Assembly: GCA_023418255.1 (NCBI GenBank)
Contig: JAEZZZ010000105.1
Location: 1-5,087, forward strand
Direction: 5' to 3'
DNA from: Bacteroidota bacterium
GTDB taxonomy: Bacteria > Bacteroidota > Bacteroidia > Bacteroidales > Dysgonomonadaceae
DNA length: 5,087 nucleotides
Shown here: piece after piece, positions 1-5,087 of the stretch
Numbering within the stretch: position 1 is the stretch's first letter
Layout: every line of letters begins with the position of its first letter
The notes under the pieces: generated by a model
Told to the model about the DNA's origin: nothing
What the model saw: only the letters and a program-made list of their open reading frames with translations
Database searches by the model: none
Translations under genes and position numbers: made by a program

Positions 1-2
1 AA

Positions 3-98
3 TTTGAAGAAAATGATGGAAAAACTTGGGGGAAGAGTTTTTATTTTTTGTTTTCAGGTTCATTTTCCAAGCTAGATGTTCAATCTTTCCTAACCTAA
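3..98 (+). CDS. Possible 3' end of a gene entering from the left edge
   Basis: A frame is open from the first bases of the window to a TAA at 96-98, giving about 31 residues. It begins FEENDGKTWGKSF and ends LDVQSFLT. The mix of charged, aromatic and small residues reads like a real C-terminus. The other two forward frames stop at 5-7 and at 73-75. I do not recognise the family, and a run this short can be open by chance. If real, its stop lies 49 bases before the next gene on the same strand. The sequence left of the window would decide it. Confidence 0.27.
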   Translation, partial: FEENDGKTWGKSFYFLFSGSFSKLDVQSFLT

Positions 99-147
99 AT
101 GTGAATTTCTAAGGAGCGACTATATAATCTATGTATTACGCATTGGA

Positions 148-453
148 ATGCATTGGGGAGGATTGTTTTCTTTGTTTGGTTCGTTCGCTGTAATTATGTT
201 GATTACATTTAAAGAATTACGCATTTCGGATAACTGCTTCATCGAAATGTATCCACTCTTACCTTTTCTCGTAAAAAAACGACGAGTAGCCATTGGCGAT
301 ATTGTTTCAATCCAAAAAATAAAACGAAACCAATTGCGCGTCAATAAAATGCGCGGCTTCGAGGTGTTTCGTGTCATCCCTGAAGATATTGACGCATTGA
401 TGGAAACGTTAAAAGAGATTAATCCGCGTATTGTAATTTTGGACAAACGATAG
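148..453 (+). CDS. Small membrane-anchored protein, PH-like domain suspected
   Basis: The 101-residue product has one hydrophobic segment at about residues 3-21 (WGGLFSLFGSFAVIMLITF). A soluble part follows, with a pattern seen in bacterial PH-like domain proteins: a short strand (ELRISDN), a YPLLPF turn, a basic KKRR stretch, then DIVSIQKIKRN. A C-terminal helix (PEDIDALMETLKEINP) closes the domain. The likely topology is one membrane helix with the domain in the cytoplasm. The frame is open upstream to a TAA at 91-93, but ATG 148 is the only standard start. AAGGAG at 111-116 is too far away to serve it. Many relatives have a second membrane helix before the domain, so the N-terminus may be eroded. 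The gene ends 99 bases before ettA, which has its own promoter-like site. The family call rests on pattern only; the function is unknown. Confidence 0.6.
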   Translation: MHWGGLFSLFGSFAVIMLITFKELRISDNCFIEMYPLLPFLVKKRRVAIGDIVSIQKIKRNQLRVNKMRGFEVFRVIPEDIDALMETLKEINPRIVILDKR

Positions 454-492
454 CATATCCACTTATCGGTTCATCTTTTTCAAATAAAGTCG

Positions 493-500
493 TATCTTTG
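493..500 (+). promoter_or_regulatory. Promoter -7 element of ettA (TAnnTTTG type)
   Basis: TATCTTTG matches the Bacteroidota -7 consensus TAnnTTTG exactly. The -33 position, about 20 bases upstream, holds only a weak TTCA-like match near 470-473. Transcription would start near 506, giving an A-rich leader of about 47 bases before ATG 553. That leader has no Shine-Dalgarno, as is usual in this phylum. Confidence 0.6.
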
Positions 501-552
501 TTGCCATATTTAACACAAAAAGCAATCAATACAGAAAAAATAGCAAAAAACA

Positions 553-2232
553 ATGTCAGACGATAAAAAAATTATTTTCTCGATGGTGGGTGTCAGCAAA
601 ACGTTTCCACCACATAAACAGGTATTAAAAGATATTTACCTATCTTTCTTTTATGGCGCTAAAATCGGCATCATCGGCTTGAACGGTTCCGGAAAATCCA
701 CGTTGCTTAAAATTATCGCCGGAATAGAAAAAGAGTATCAAGGCGAAGTGGTTTCCGATAAAAATTTTTCGGTGGGATATTTGGAGCAAGATCCACAATT
801 GGATGCCGACAAAACCGTCATTGAAGTAGTGCGTGAGGGCGTGCAACCTATTATGGATTTGCTGAAAGAATACGAAGAAATCAATCTGAAATTCGGCTTG
901 CCGGAATATTACGAAGATGAAGAAAAATTGAATCACCTTTTTGCACGCCAAGCGGAGTTGCAAGACCAATTGGATGCTGCCGACGCGTGGAATATCGACA
1001 ACCGTTTGGAACGCGCCATGGACGCGCTGCGCTGTCCGCCGGAAGAACAACCGGTGCGTGAATTGTCTGGGGGTGAGCGTCGTCGCGTGGCACTTTGTCG
1101 TCTGCTGTTGCAAGAGCCGGATGTGTTGTTGCTGGACGAGCCTACCAATCATCTGGATGCGGAATCCATCGATTGGTTGGAGCAGCATTTGCAGCAATAC
1201 AAAGGCACGGTAATTTGCATTACGCACGACCGTTATTTCCTCGACCATGTGGCAGGTTGGATTTTGGAACTCGACCGTGGCGAGGGCATTCCTTGGAAAG
1301 GAAATTATACGTCATGGCTAGAACAAAAAACCAAACGCTTGGAGCAAGAAGAAAAGCAGGCAAGTAAACGCCGCAAAACGTTGCAGCGTGAGCTGGAATG
1401 GATAAATATGGCGCCAAAGGCGCGCCACGCCAAAGGAAAAGCGCGTTTGAACTCGTATGAACAGTTGCTGAATCAAGACCAAAAAGAACGCGAAGAGAAA
1501 CTGGAAATATTCATTCCCAACGGACCACGCCTCGGCAACAAAGTGATTGAAGCACACGGCGTGTCGAAAGCCTTTGGCGATAAATTGCTTTTTGATGATT
1601 TGAATTTTATGTTGCCGCCGAATGGTATTGTGGGCGTAATTGGTCCGAATGGCGCCGGAAAAACAACGCTTTTCCGCTTGATTGAAGGCATTGAAAAACC
1701 CGATGCCGGCACGTTTGAAGTGGGCGAAACGGTGGTAACCGCGTACGTTGACCAAGCCCACGAAGCCATCGACCCCGAGAAAAGCGTATATGAAGTGGTT
1801 TCGGAAGGCTCGGAATTTATCAAAGTGGGCGGAAAAGAAATCAACGCGCGCGCCTACCTGTCGCGTTTCAATTTCTCGGGAGCCGATCAAGAAAAACGTT
1901 GCGGCGTACTTTCCGGTGGCGAGCGCAATCGCTTGCATCTGGCATTGACACTGAAATCGGGTGCCAATGTTTTGCTCTTGGACGAACCGACCAACGATAT
2001 TGACGTGAACACGCTGCGTGCGTTAGAAGAAGGATTGGAAACCTTTGCCGGATGCGCCGTGGTTATTTCGCATGACCGTTGGTTTCTCGACCGTATTTGT
2101 ACGCATATTCTCGCGTTTGAAGGCAATTCGGAGGTATATTATTACGAAGGGTCGTACACTGATTACGAGCAATATAAGAAATCACGCATGGGCAACGAAG
2201 AGCCTAAGCGCATCCGTTATCGGAAGTTGTAA
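553..2232 (+). CDS. ettA: Energy-dependent translational throttle protein EttA (ABC-F ATPase)
   Basis: This 559-residue protein is an ABC-F factor that binds the ribosomal E site and, in E. coli, gates entry into elongation according to the ATP/ADP ratio. It is cytoplasmic and has no membrane segments. The first ATPase domain has Walker A GLNGSGKS at 42-49, Q-loop Q79, signature LSGGE at 171-175, Walker B VLLLDEPTNHLD at 191-202 with catalytic E196, and H-loop H225. An arm insertion lies at about 95-140 between the Q-loop and the signature, as in EttA. A charged helical linker at about 255-320 (ELEWINMAPKAR, KGKARLNSYEQL) matches the EttA P-site tRNA interaction region. The second ATPase domain has GPNGAGKT at 364-371, LSGGE at 453-457, LLLDEPTNDID at 474-484 with E478, and H507. 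The C-terminus (EPKRIRYRKL) also fits E. coli EttA, which is 555 residues long. All catalytic residues are present, so it should be active. Start ATG 553 follows an A-rich leader. Confidence 0.96.
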   Translation: MSDDKKIIFSMVGVSKTFPPHKQVLKDIYLSFFYGAKIGIIGLNGSGKSTLLKIIAGIEKEYQGEVVSDKNFSVGYLEQDPQLDADKTVIEVVREGVQPIMDLLKEYEEINLKFGLPEYYEDEEKLNHLFARQAELQDQLDAADAWNIDNRLERAMDALRCPPEEQPVRELSGGERRRVALCRLLLQEPDVLLLDEPTNHLDAESIDWLEQHLQQYKGTVICITHDRYFLDHVAGWILELDRGEGIPWKGNYTSWLEQKTKRLEQEEKQASKRRKTLQRELEWINMAPKARHAKGKARLNSYEQLLNQDQKEREEKLEIFIPNGPRLGNKVIEAHGVSKAFGDKLLFDDLNFMLPPNGIVGVIGPNGAGKTTLFRLIEGIEKPDAGTFEVGETVVTAYVDQAHEAIDPEKSVYEVVSEGSEFIKVGGKEINARAYLSRFNFSGADQEKRCGVLSGGERNRLHLALTLKSGANVLLLDEPTNDIDVNTLRALEEGLETFAGCAVVISHDRWFLDRICTHILAFEGNSEVYYYEGSYTDYEQYKKSRMGNEEPKRIRYRKL

Positions 2233-2314
2233 GAAATTTCAAGAGCGTGTCAACAAGGTGTTTTATATCATAGAATTGCTTTTATGTCTGACTTAACACG
2301 TCAGTAATCAACAT

Positions 2315-2342
2315 TTTGTAATTCAATAATATAGTCTCTTTG
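2315..2342 (+). promoter_or_regulatory. Probable promoter of the DUF5686-like gene
   Basis: TTTG at 2315-2318 could be the -33 element. TCTCTTTG at 2335-2342 has one mismatch to the -7 consensus TAnnTTTG. The spacer is 16 bases, slightly shorter than usual. Transcription would start near 2348. That leaves only about 14 bases before ATG 2362, but about 53 or 83 bases before the alternative starts GTG 2401 and GTG 2431. Confidence 0.4.
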
Positions 2343-2361
2343 CTACACTCAGAATAACAGA

Positions 2362-4026
2362 ATGAGGTATCCCTGGCTTTTAAACATTTTTCTTGATATA
2401 GTGCTCAATAAATTAAAAAAACAGTTGTCCGTGAAAAAAACGACATCCTTGCTTTGCACATTCTTTTTGGTGTTGACTTTATATGGTCAGCATCAGACAA
2501 TTGTGCAAGGCGTAGTGCGTGATTCGCTTGACTACCGTCCGATTGGTAATGCGGTGGTTTCCCTTTTAGGAGAAAAGAAAGGAATGCTGACCAATCAGGC
2601 GGGAGAGTTCTCATTTTATTTCTCAAATGAAAATATTGATAGAGATACACTTATTGTCTATTCGTCGGGACATAAACTGAAAAAAATTGCTTTAAAAACC
2701 ACGCAAAAATATTATACTGTTTTGGTTCAACCGACGAGTCAAGAGCATAATAGGCGTTCGTGGAATAAAAGCACCAACAAAACAGTGAGAATGATGAGTA
2801 AAGTCATTGATTCTGTAGCAACTATTGTTGTCGATGATTGGCTACCCATGGGTAATCCTGAGCACAATTATTTTGATTTTGGACGTTTACAAACGATTCC
2901 TTCGTACAATTCTATTGAAGGATTTCGCATAAGGCTAGGCGTCGCCTCTACCGCGCGTCTGCACCCACATCTCTTTATTAAGGGCTATGCCGCTTACGGT
3001 TTCAGAGATAATAAAATGAAATGCCGTGCGCAACTCACCTATTCTTTCAACGATAAAAAATATCATGGTGAGGAATACCCGAAACACAATTTAAATTTTA
3101 TTTTTGAGAATGATATTTATGCTTTTGGTGAGCGGCATTCGCGCGGCGAAAACGATGCTCTGTTAAAGGCATATCGTCTTTCAAAACATGCCATTCTATA
3201 TCGTCGTTTCACGGAAATCAATTTTGAACAAGAAACATCGTTTGGGCTTGGATATCATTTGTGGACGCGTGTGTCTAAGATTTTTCCTGCGGATGGATTA
3301 TCTTTCGAAACTCAATATATAGATGGAAAGCATGTGCATGAGTCTGGTTTGAAAACGTCCGAAATAGGTCTTCAGTTGCGATATGCCTTGGATGAACATT
3401 TTGAGAATAAACGTAGAAGTTGTGTGTGTACTACACCCGAAAATACAGTTCTGTTTCTATCGCATCGAGTAGGAATGAATGGATTACTGGGGGGTGAAAT
3501 TACCTATCATATTACAGAGACATCGTTACAAAAGCGTTTTTTGTTAGGTCGTTATGGACGAATTGATGGCGTAGCGGAGTATCGTAAAATTTGGAGTCGT
3601 GTGCCATTTCCATTGCTTGCATATCCCAACCATCGAAACCAATACATTATCGAAAACAACGCTTTTTATTTGACACGTGCCCTGGAGTTTCCGGCGGATG
3701 AACTGTTGTCTCTTCGATTTACGTGGGTTGGAGAAGGAATGATGTTTAGAAATGTCCCTTTTATGCGTCGCTTAGAATGCGGAGAACTTGTTTCGGTTCG
3801 TGCCGTTAAAGGCACATTGAGCAAAAAGAATATACCAACAGCACAAAATAGATTGTTCCTTTTACCCGAAACAAGTATGCGAATGCAAGAAACACCCTAT
3901 ATGGAAGTCGCTGTTGGATTGACGCACATTTTAGGTTTTCTACGCTTGGAATATGTTCACCGGCTTACATATCGAAACAATCCGGATGCCATTTTGGGTG
4001 GTTTTCGCGTGGATATTGCTATGTAG
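2362..4026 (+). CDS. Short DUF5686-like outer-membrane protein with carboxypeptidase-regulatory-like domain
   Basis: The 554-residue frame encodes an exported protein. A signal peptide, VKKTTSLLCTFFLVLTLYGQ, begins only at residue 24 (GTG 2431), so the true start is probably GTG 2431 or GTG 2401 rather than ATG 2362. Cleavage is likely near G42/Q43. Residues 46-124 form a carboxypeptidase-regulatory-like beta-sandwich (VQGVVRDSLDYRPIGNAVVSL, then TNQAGEFSF). From about residue 160 the text follows the C-terminal part of DUF5686 proteins: DFGRLQTIPSYNSIEGFR, then RLHPHLFIKGYAAYGFRDNK, EYPKHNLNF, RFTWVGEG and a closing MEVAVGLTHILGFLRLEYVHRLTYRNNP. Alternating strands suggest an outer-membrane beta-barrel. 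As I recall, full-length relatives have about 800 residues; here only about 35 residues link the two domains, so the usual central region is absent. The frame is intact, so this is a short form rather than an obvious pseudogene. The function is unknown. Confidence 0.8.
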   Translation: MRYPWLLNIFLDIVLNKLKKQLSVKKTTSLLCTFFLVLTLYGQHQTIVQGVVRDSLDYRPIGNAVVSLLGEKKGMLTNQAGEFSFYFSNENIDRDTLIVYSSGHKLKKIALKTTQKYYTVLVQPTSQEHNRRSWNKSTNKTVRMMSKVIDSVATIVVDDWLPMGNPEHNYFDFGRLQTIPSYNSIEGFRIRLGVASTARLHPHLFIKGYAAYGFRDNKMKCRAQLTYSFNDKKYHGEEYPKHNLNFIFENDIYAFGERHSRGENDALLKAYRLSKHAILYRRFTEINFEQETSFGLGYHLWTRVSKIFPADGLSFETQYIDGKHVHESGLKTSEIGLQLRYALDEHFENKRRSCVCTTPENTVLFLSHRVGMNGLLGGEITYHITETSLQKRFLLGRYGRIDGVAEYRKIWSRVPFPLLAYPNHRNQYIIENNAFYLTRALEFPADELLSLRFTWVGEGMMFRNVPFMRRLECGELVSVRAVKGTLSKKNIPTAQNRLFLLPETSMRMQETPYMEVAVGLTHILGFLRLEYVHRLTYRNNPDAILGGFRVDIAM

Positions 4027-4043
4027 ATATTAAAAACACACAC

Positions 4044-4562
4044 TTACCGTTGAATCTCAAATTGAATTAAATCTCCCTCTTTTATCGCATGCCTAGTGCA
4101 GAATCCCGCATTCACTTCAATCACGTACGTGGCGGGCTTGGTAGAGGTATAGTTCCACTCTTTTAGCGGTTCTGTATGCCGATGAATGGTCACGATTTTT
4201 TTTTCGGAGTTAACAAAAATCATATCCAGTGAAATGTAGGTGTTTTTCATCCAAAAGCTGAGGATATCTTCGTGGTCGTGAATAAAAAGCATGCCGGCAT
4301 CGTCCGGAATGCTCTTGCGAAACATTAGTCCTCTTGCACGTTTGTAGTCGTTGTCGGCAATTTCGATGTCGATTGAAGTAAGGGTATCGTTTGTGGTGGC
4401 ATCAATAAAGTTTAATTCGCCTTGTTTGTTAAAAAGTATTTCCACCGATTCGTCCGCAATTTCGGTTTTTTTATTTTTTGACGAAAGATAGAATATACCG
4501 ATGGCTGCTGCCACTAAAGCTATTACGATAAGTATGATTGATTTTTTTTGTCTTTTGTCCAT
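4044..4562 (-). CDS. DUF192 family protein with N-terminal membrane anchor
   Basis: This 172-residue protein has a basic N-terminus and a single hydrophobic helix at about residues 9-26 (IILIVIALVAAAIGIFYL). No cysteine follows, so it is not a lipoprotein; an uncleaved anchor with a periplasmic domain is most likely. Residues 48-170 form the DUF192 domain (PF02643). Its hallmarks are RARGLMFR at 75-82, DDAGMLFIHDHE at 87-98, LSFWMKNTYISLDMIFV at 101-117 and ATYVIEVNAGF at 144-154. The family is a small beta-fold of unknown function. Length and motifs are complete, so the gene looks intact. Codons 5-8 contain a run of eight A and codons 120-123 a run of nine A. The gene converges on the DUF5686-like gene with a 17-base gap. 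It has its own promoter-like element upstream of ATG 4562 and no Shine-Dalgarno. Confidence 0.92.
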   Translation of the reverse strand: MDKRQKKSIILIVIALVAAAIGIFYLSSKNKKTEIADESVEILFNKQGELNFIDATTNDTLTSIDIEIADNDYKRARGLMFRKSIPDDAGMLFIHDHEDILSFWMKNTYISLDMIFVNSEKKIVTIHRHTEPLKEWNYTSTKPATYVIEVNAGFCTRHAIKEGDLIQFEIQR

Positions 4563-4584
4563 AATGGTTTATCTGTTTTGGCAT

Positions 4585-4616
4585 CAAAAGTACATTATTT
4601 TTCTTTTATAACCATA
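4585..4616 (-). promoter_or_regulatory. Promoter of the DUF192 gene (TAnnTTTG type)
   Basis: On the minus strand TACTTTTG (4592 down to 4585) matches the -7 consensus TAnnTTTG exactly. TATG (4616 down to 4613) is one mismatch from the -33 TTTG, with a 20-base spacer. The predicted start point lies near 4579, giving a leader of about 17 bases before ATG 4562. Confidence 0.6.
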
Positions 4617-4632
4617 TAGACCAGTGAAAAAC

Positions 4633-4664
4633 TTATCAACCTCTTTTTCCATTTTATCCAACCT
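4633..4664 (-). repeat. Spaced imperfect direct repeat AGGTTG(G)ATAA upstream of the DUF192 promoter
   Basis: Plus-strand TTATCAACCT (4633-4642) and TTATCCAACCT (4654-4664) are the same motif apart from one extra C. They start 21 bases apart, about two helical turns. They lie 17-48 bases upstream of the proposed -33 element of the DUF192 gene, where an activator could bind. Each also partly resembles the DnaA box TTATCCACA, matching its first seven bases in one copy. The role is inferred from placement only. Confidence 0.35.
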
Positions 4665-4686
4665 ATTTTAGAACATGATATTAAAA

Positions 4687-4714
4687 ACTGAATGCTGATA
4701 GCTGAAAGTTGAAC
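4687..4714 (+). repeat. Imperfect heptanucleotide tandem repeat, four units
   Basis: Four consecutive 7-base units can be read: ACTGAAT, GCTGATA, GCTGAAA and GTTGAAC. Every unit carries YTGA at positions 2-5, with variation at the other positions. The array lies between the DUF192 promoter region and the start-less open frame, and overlaps the first codons of that frame. Confidence 0.55.
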
Positions 4715-4887
4715 GCAAAATAACACGACAAGAGTTCGATGTAAGAAATTCATTAAAAAATTGGGAACATAGCAATATTTTTGGTGCCTTTAAGGCATTA
4801 AAAAACAAAGTTTTACTAATAAACATCACTGTGATTCCCGAGCATAAAGTTACTGAATTAAGCGAAGCGTATCATAAATGCCATTGA
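4702..4887 (+). pseudogene. Start-less open frame, possible gene fragment
   Basis: The frame is open from just after a TAG at 4699-4701 to a TGA at 4885-4887, giving 61 codons with no ATG, GTG or TTG start. The translation includes TRQEFDVRNSLKNWEHSN, then GAFKALKNKVLLINITVIPEHK and ends SEAYHKCH. It has a protein-like composition, with a short beta-like run (VLLINITVI) flanked by helical stretches. The first few codons come from the heptanucleotide repeat. I do not recognise the family. It may be the leftover of an inactivated gene, or an open frame by chance in AT-rich DNA. Confidence 0.3.
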
Positions 4888-4900
4888 AAATAAACAACCG

Positions 4901-5079
4901 ATGAATAAATTTATTTTATTATCGATGAATTTGACAAAGTAATCAAAGAACACTCCCTGCAAAGCAAAAACAGACGTAAAAGAAACCGAAAATTTACGAT
5001 ATCCGAAAGTGAATTGAAGACCATTTTAATTCTATTCCACCTAGTTGATTTTACAAAGGTTACGTTCAAGTACATATGA
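4901..5079 (+). pseudogene. Frameshifted 5' part of an IS982-like transposase
   Basis: ATG 4901 reads MNKF but stops after 13 residues. A second frame, open from 4909 to a TGA at 5077-5079, reads IYFIIDEFDKVIKEHSLQ, then KNRRKRNRKFTISESELKTI and LILFHLVDFTKVTFKYI. Adding one A to the A-run at 4907-4909 would join them as MNKIYFIIDEF. The DEF start, the basic KRNRK stretch, the SESE motif and the LILFHL...FK pattern resemble the N-terminus of IS982-family transposases of Bacteroidota, by memory of the family. Intact enzymes have roughly 250-300 residues with the catalytic acidic residues further on. Here a second stop follows after about 60 residues, so the remnant is inactive. No terminal inverted repeat is visible upstream. 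An 8-base direct repeat CGATGAAT sits at 4899-4906 and 4923-4930. The rest would lie right of the window. Confidence 0.55.
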
Positions 5080-5087
5080 AAAGTGAA

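Larger units (their letters stand above)
4563..4900. other. Intergenic region without an intact gene
   Basis: This AT-rich stretch starts with the minus-strand promoter of the DUF192 gene and the spaced direct repeat. A heptanucleotide repeat and a start-less open frame follow. No tRNA, rRNA or CRISPR pattern is visible, nor a hairpin followed by a T-run that would suggest a terminator. With the transposase remnant next to it, the region looks like decaying DNA. Confidence 0.6.

Noticed and set aside
448..480. Inverted repeat CGATAG / TTATCG followed by a T-rich run after the PH-like gene
   Set aside because: The stem has only six pairs, one of them G-U, with a nine-base loop and twelve bases to the end of the T-run. 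This is too weak for a terminator call.
640..1248. Long minus-strand frame of 202 codons opposite ettA
   Set aside because: It lies fully inside ettA, whose motifs are complete. The translation is low in recognisable structure and rich in F, Q and R, typical of an antisense shadow.
1318..1938. Minus-strand frame of 206 codons opposite ettA
   Set aside because: It overlaps the linker and second ATPase domain of ettA, has no recognisable motif and no promoter, so it is a shadow.
2288..2304. Inverted repeat CTGAC-N7-GTCAG between ettA and the DUF5686-like gene
   Set aside because: The stem is five pairs and no T-run follows, so it is not a convincing terminator. It could be a chance palindrome.
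3489..3494. Run of six G in the DUF5686-like gene
   Set aside because: Six is short for a phase-variable tract, and it codes for ordinary glycine codons in a conserved-looking strand.
4584..4652. Minus-strand frame of 22 codons beginning MEKEVDKFF
   Set aside because: It lies across the DUF192 promoter and the direct repeat and has no promoter of its own, so a chance frame is more likely.
4785..4797. Perfect inverted repeat TGCCTT-T-AAGGCA
   Set aside because: A one-base loop and no T-run on either strand argue against a terminator. It falls within the GAFKAL codons of the start-less frame and is probably incidental.
4904..4915. Perfect 12-base palindrome AATAAATTTATT
   Set aside because: It is made only of A and T in an AT-rich stretch at the transposase start, so chance is a sufficient explanation.

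Overview
The window looks like a chromosomal segment from a member of the Bacteroidota, perhaps Bacteroidales. Four things point there: an outer-membrane protein with a carboxypeptidase-regulatory-like domain followed by a DUF5686-type C-terminus, promoter-like TAnnTTTG elements upstream of three genes, A-rich leaders with no Shine-Dalgarno at the main starts, and a signal peptide ending in YGQ. No species can be named from the sequence.

Layout. Positions 1-147 hold the possible tail of a gene entering from the left edge and the leader of the next gene. Positions 148-453 (+) encode a small membrane-anchored protein that resembles a bacterial PH-like domain protein. Positions 553-2232 (+) encode EttA, a twin-ATPase ABC-F translation factor and the best-supported call. 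Positions 2362-4026 (+) encode a short DUF5686-like outer-membrane protein. Converging on it, with only 17 bases between the stop codons, is a membrane-anchored DUF192 protein on the minus strand (4044-4562). The last 525 bases have no intact gene. They carry the DUF192 promoter region with a spaced direct repeat, an imperfect heptanucleotide repeat, a start-less open frame of 61 codons, and the 5' part of a frameshifted transposase resembling IS982-family enzymes.

How the genes relate. Each of the three larger genes has its own promoter-like element, so this looks like neighbouring single transcription units rather than one operon. EttA acts on ribosomes in the cytoplasm. The DUF5686-like protein and the DUF192 protein belong to the cell envelope, but nothing here shows that they act together.

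I found no convincing new biological system. The best leads are the missing central part of the DUF5686-like protein, the AGGTTG(G)ATAA direct repeat upstream of the DUF192 gene, and the decaying region at the right end.
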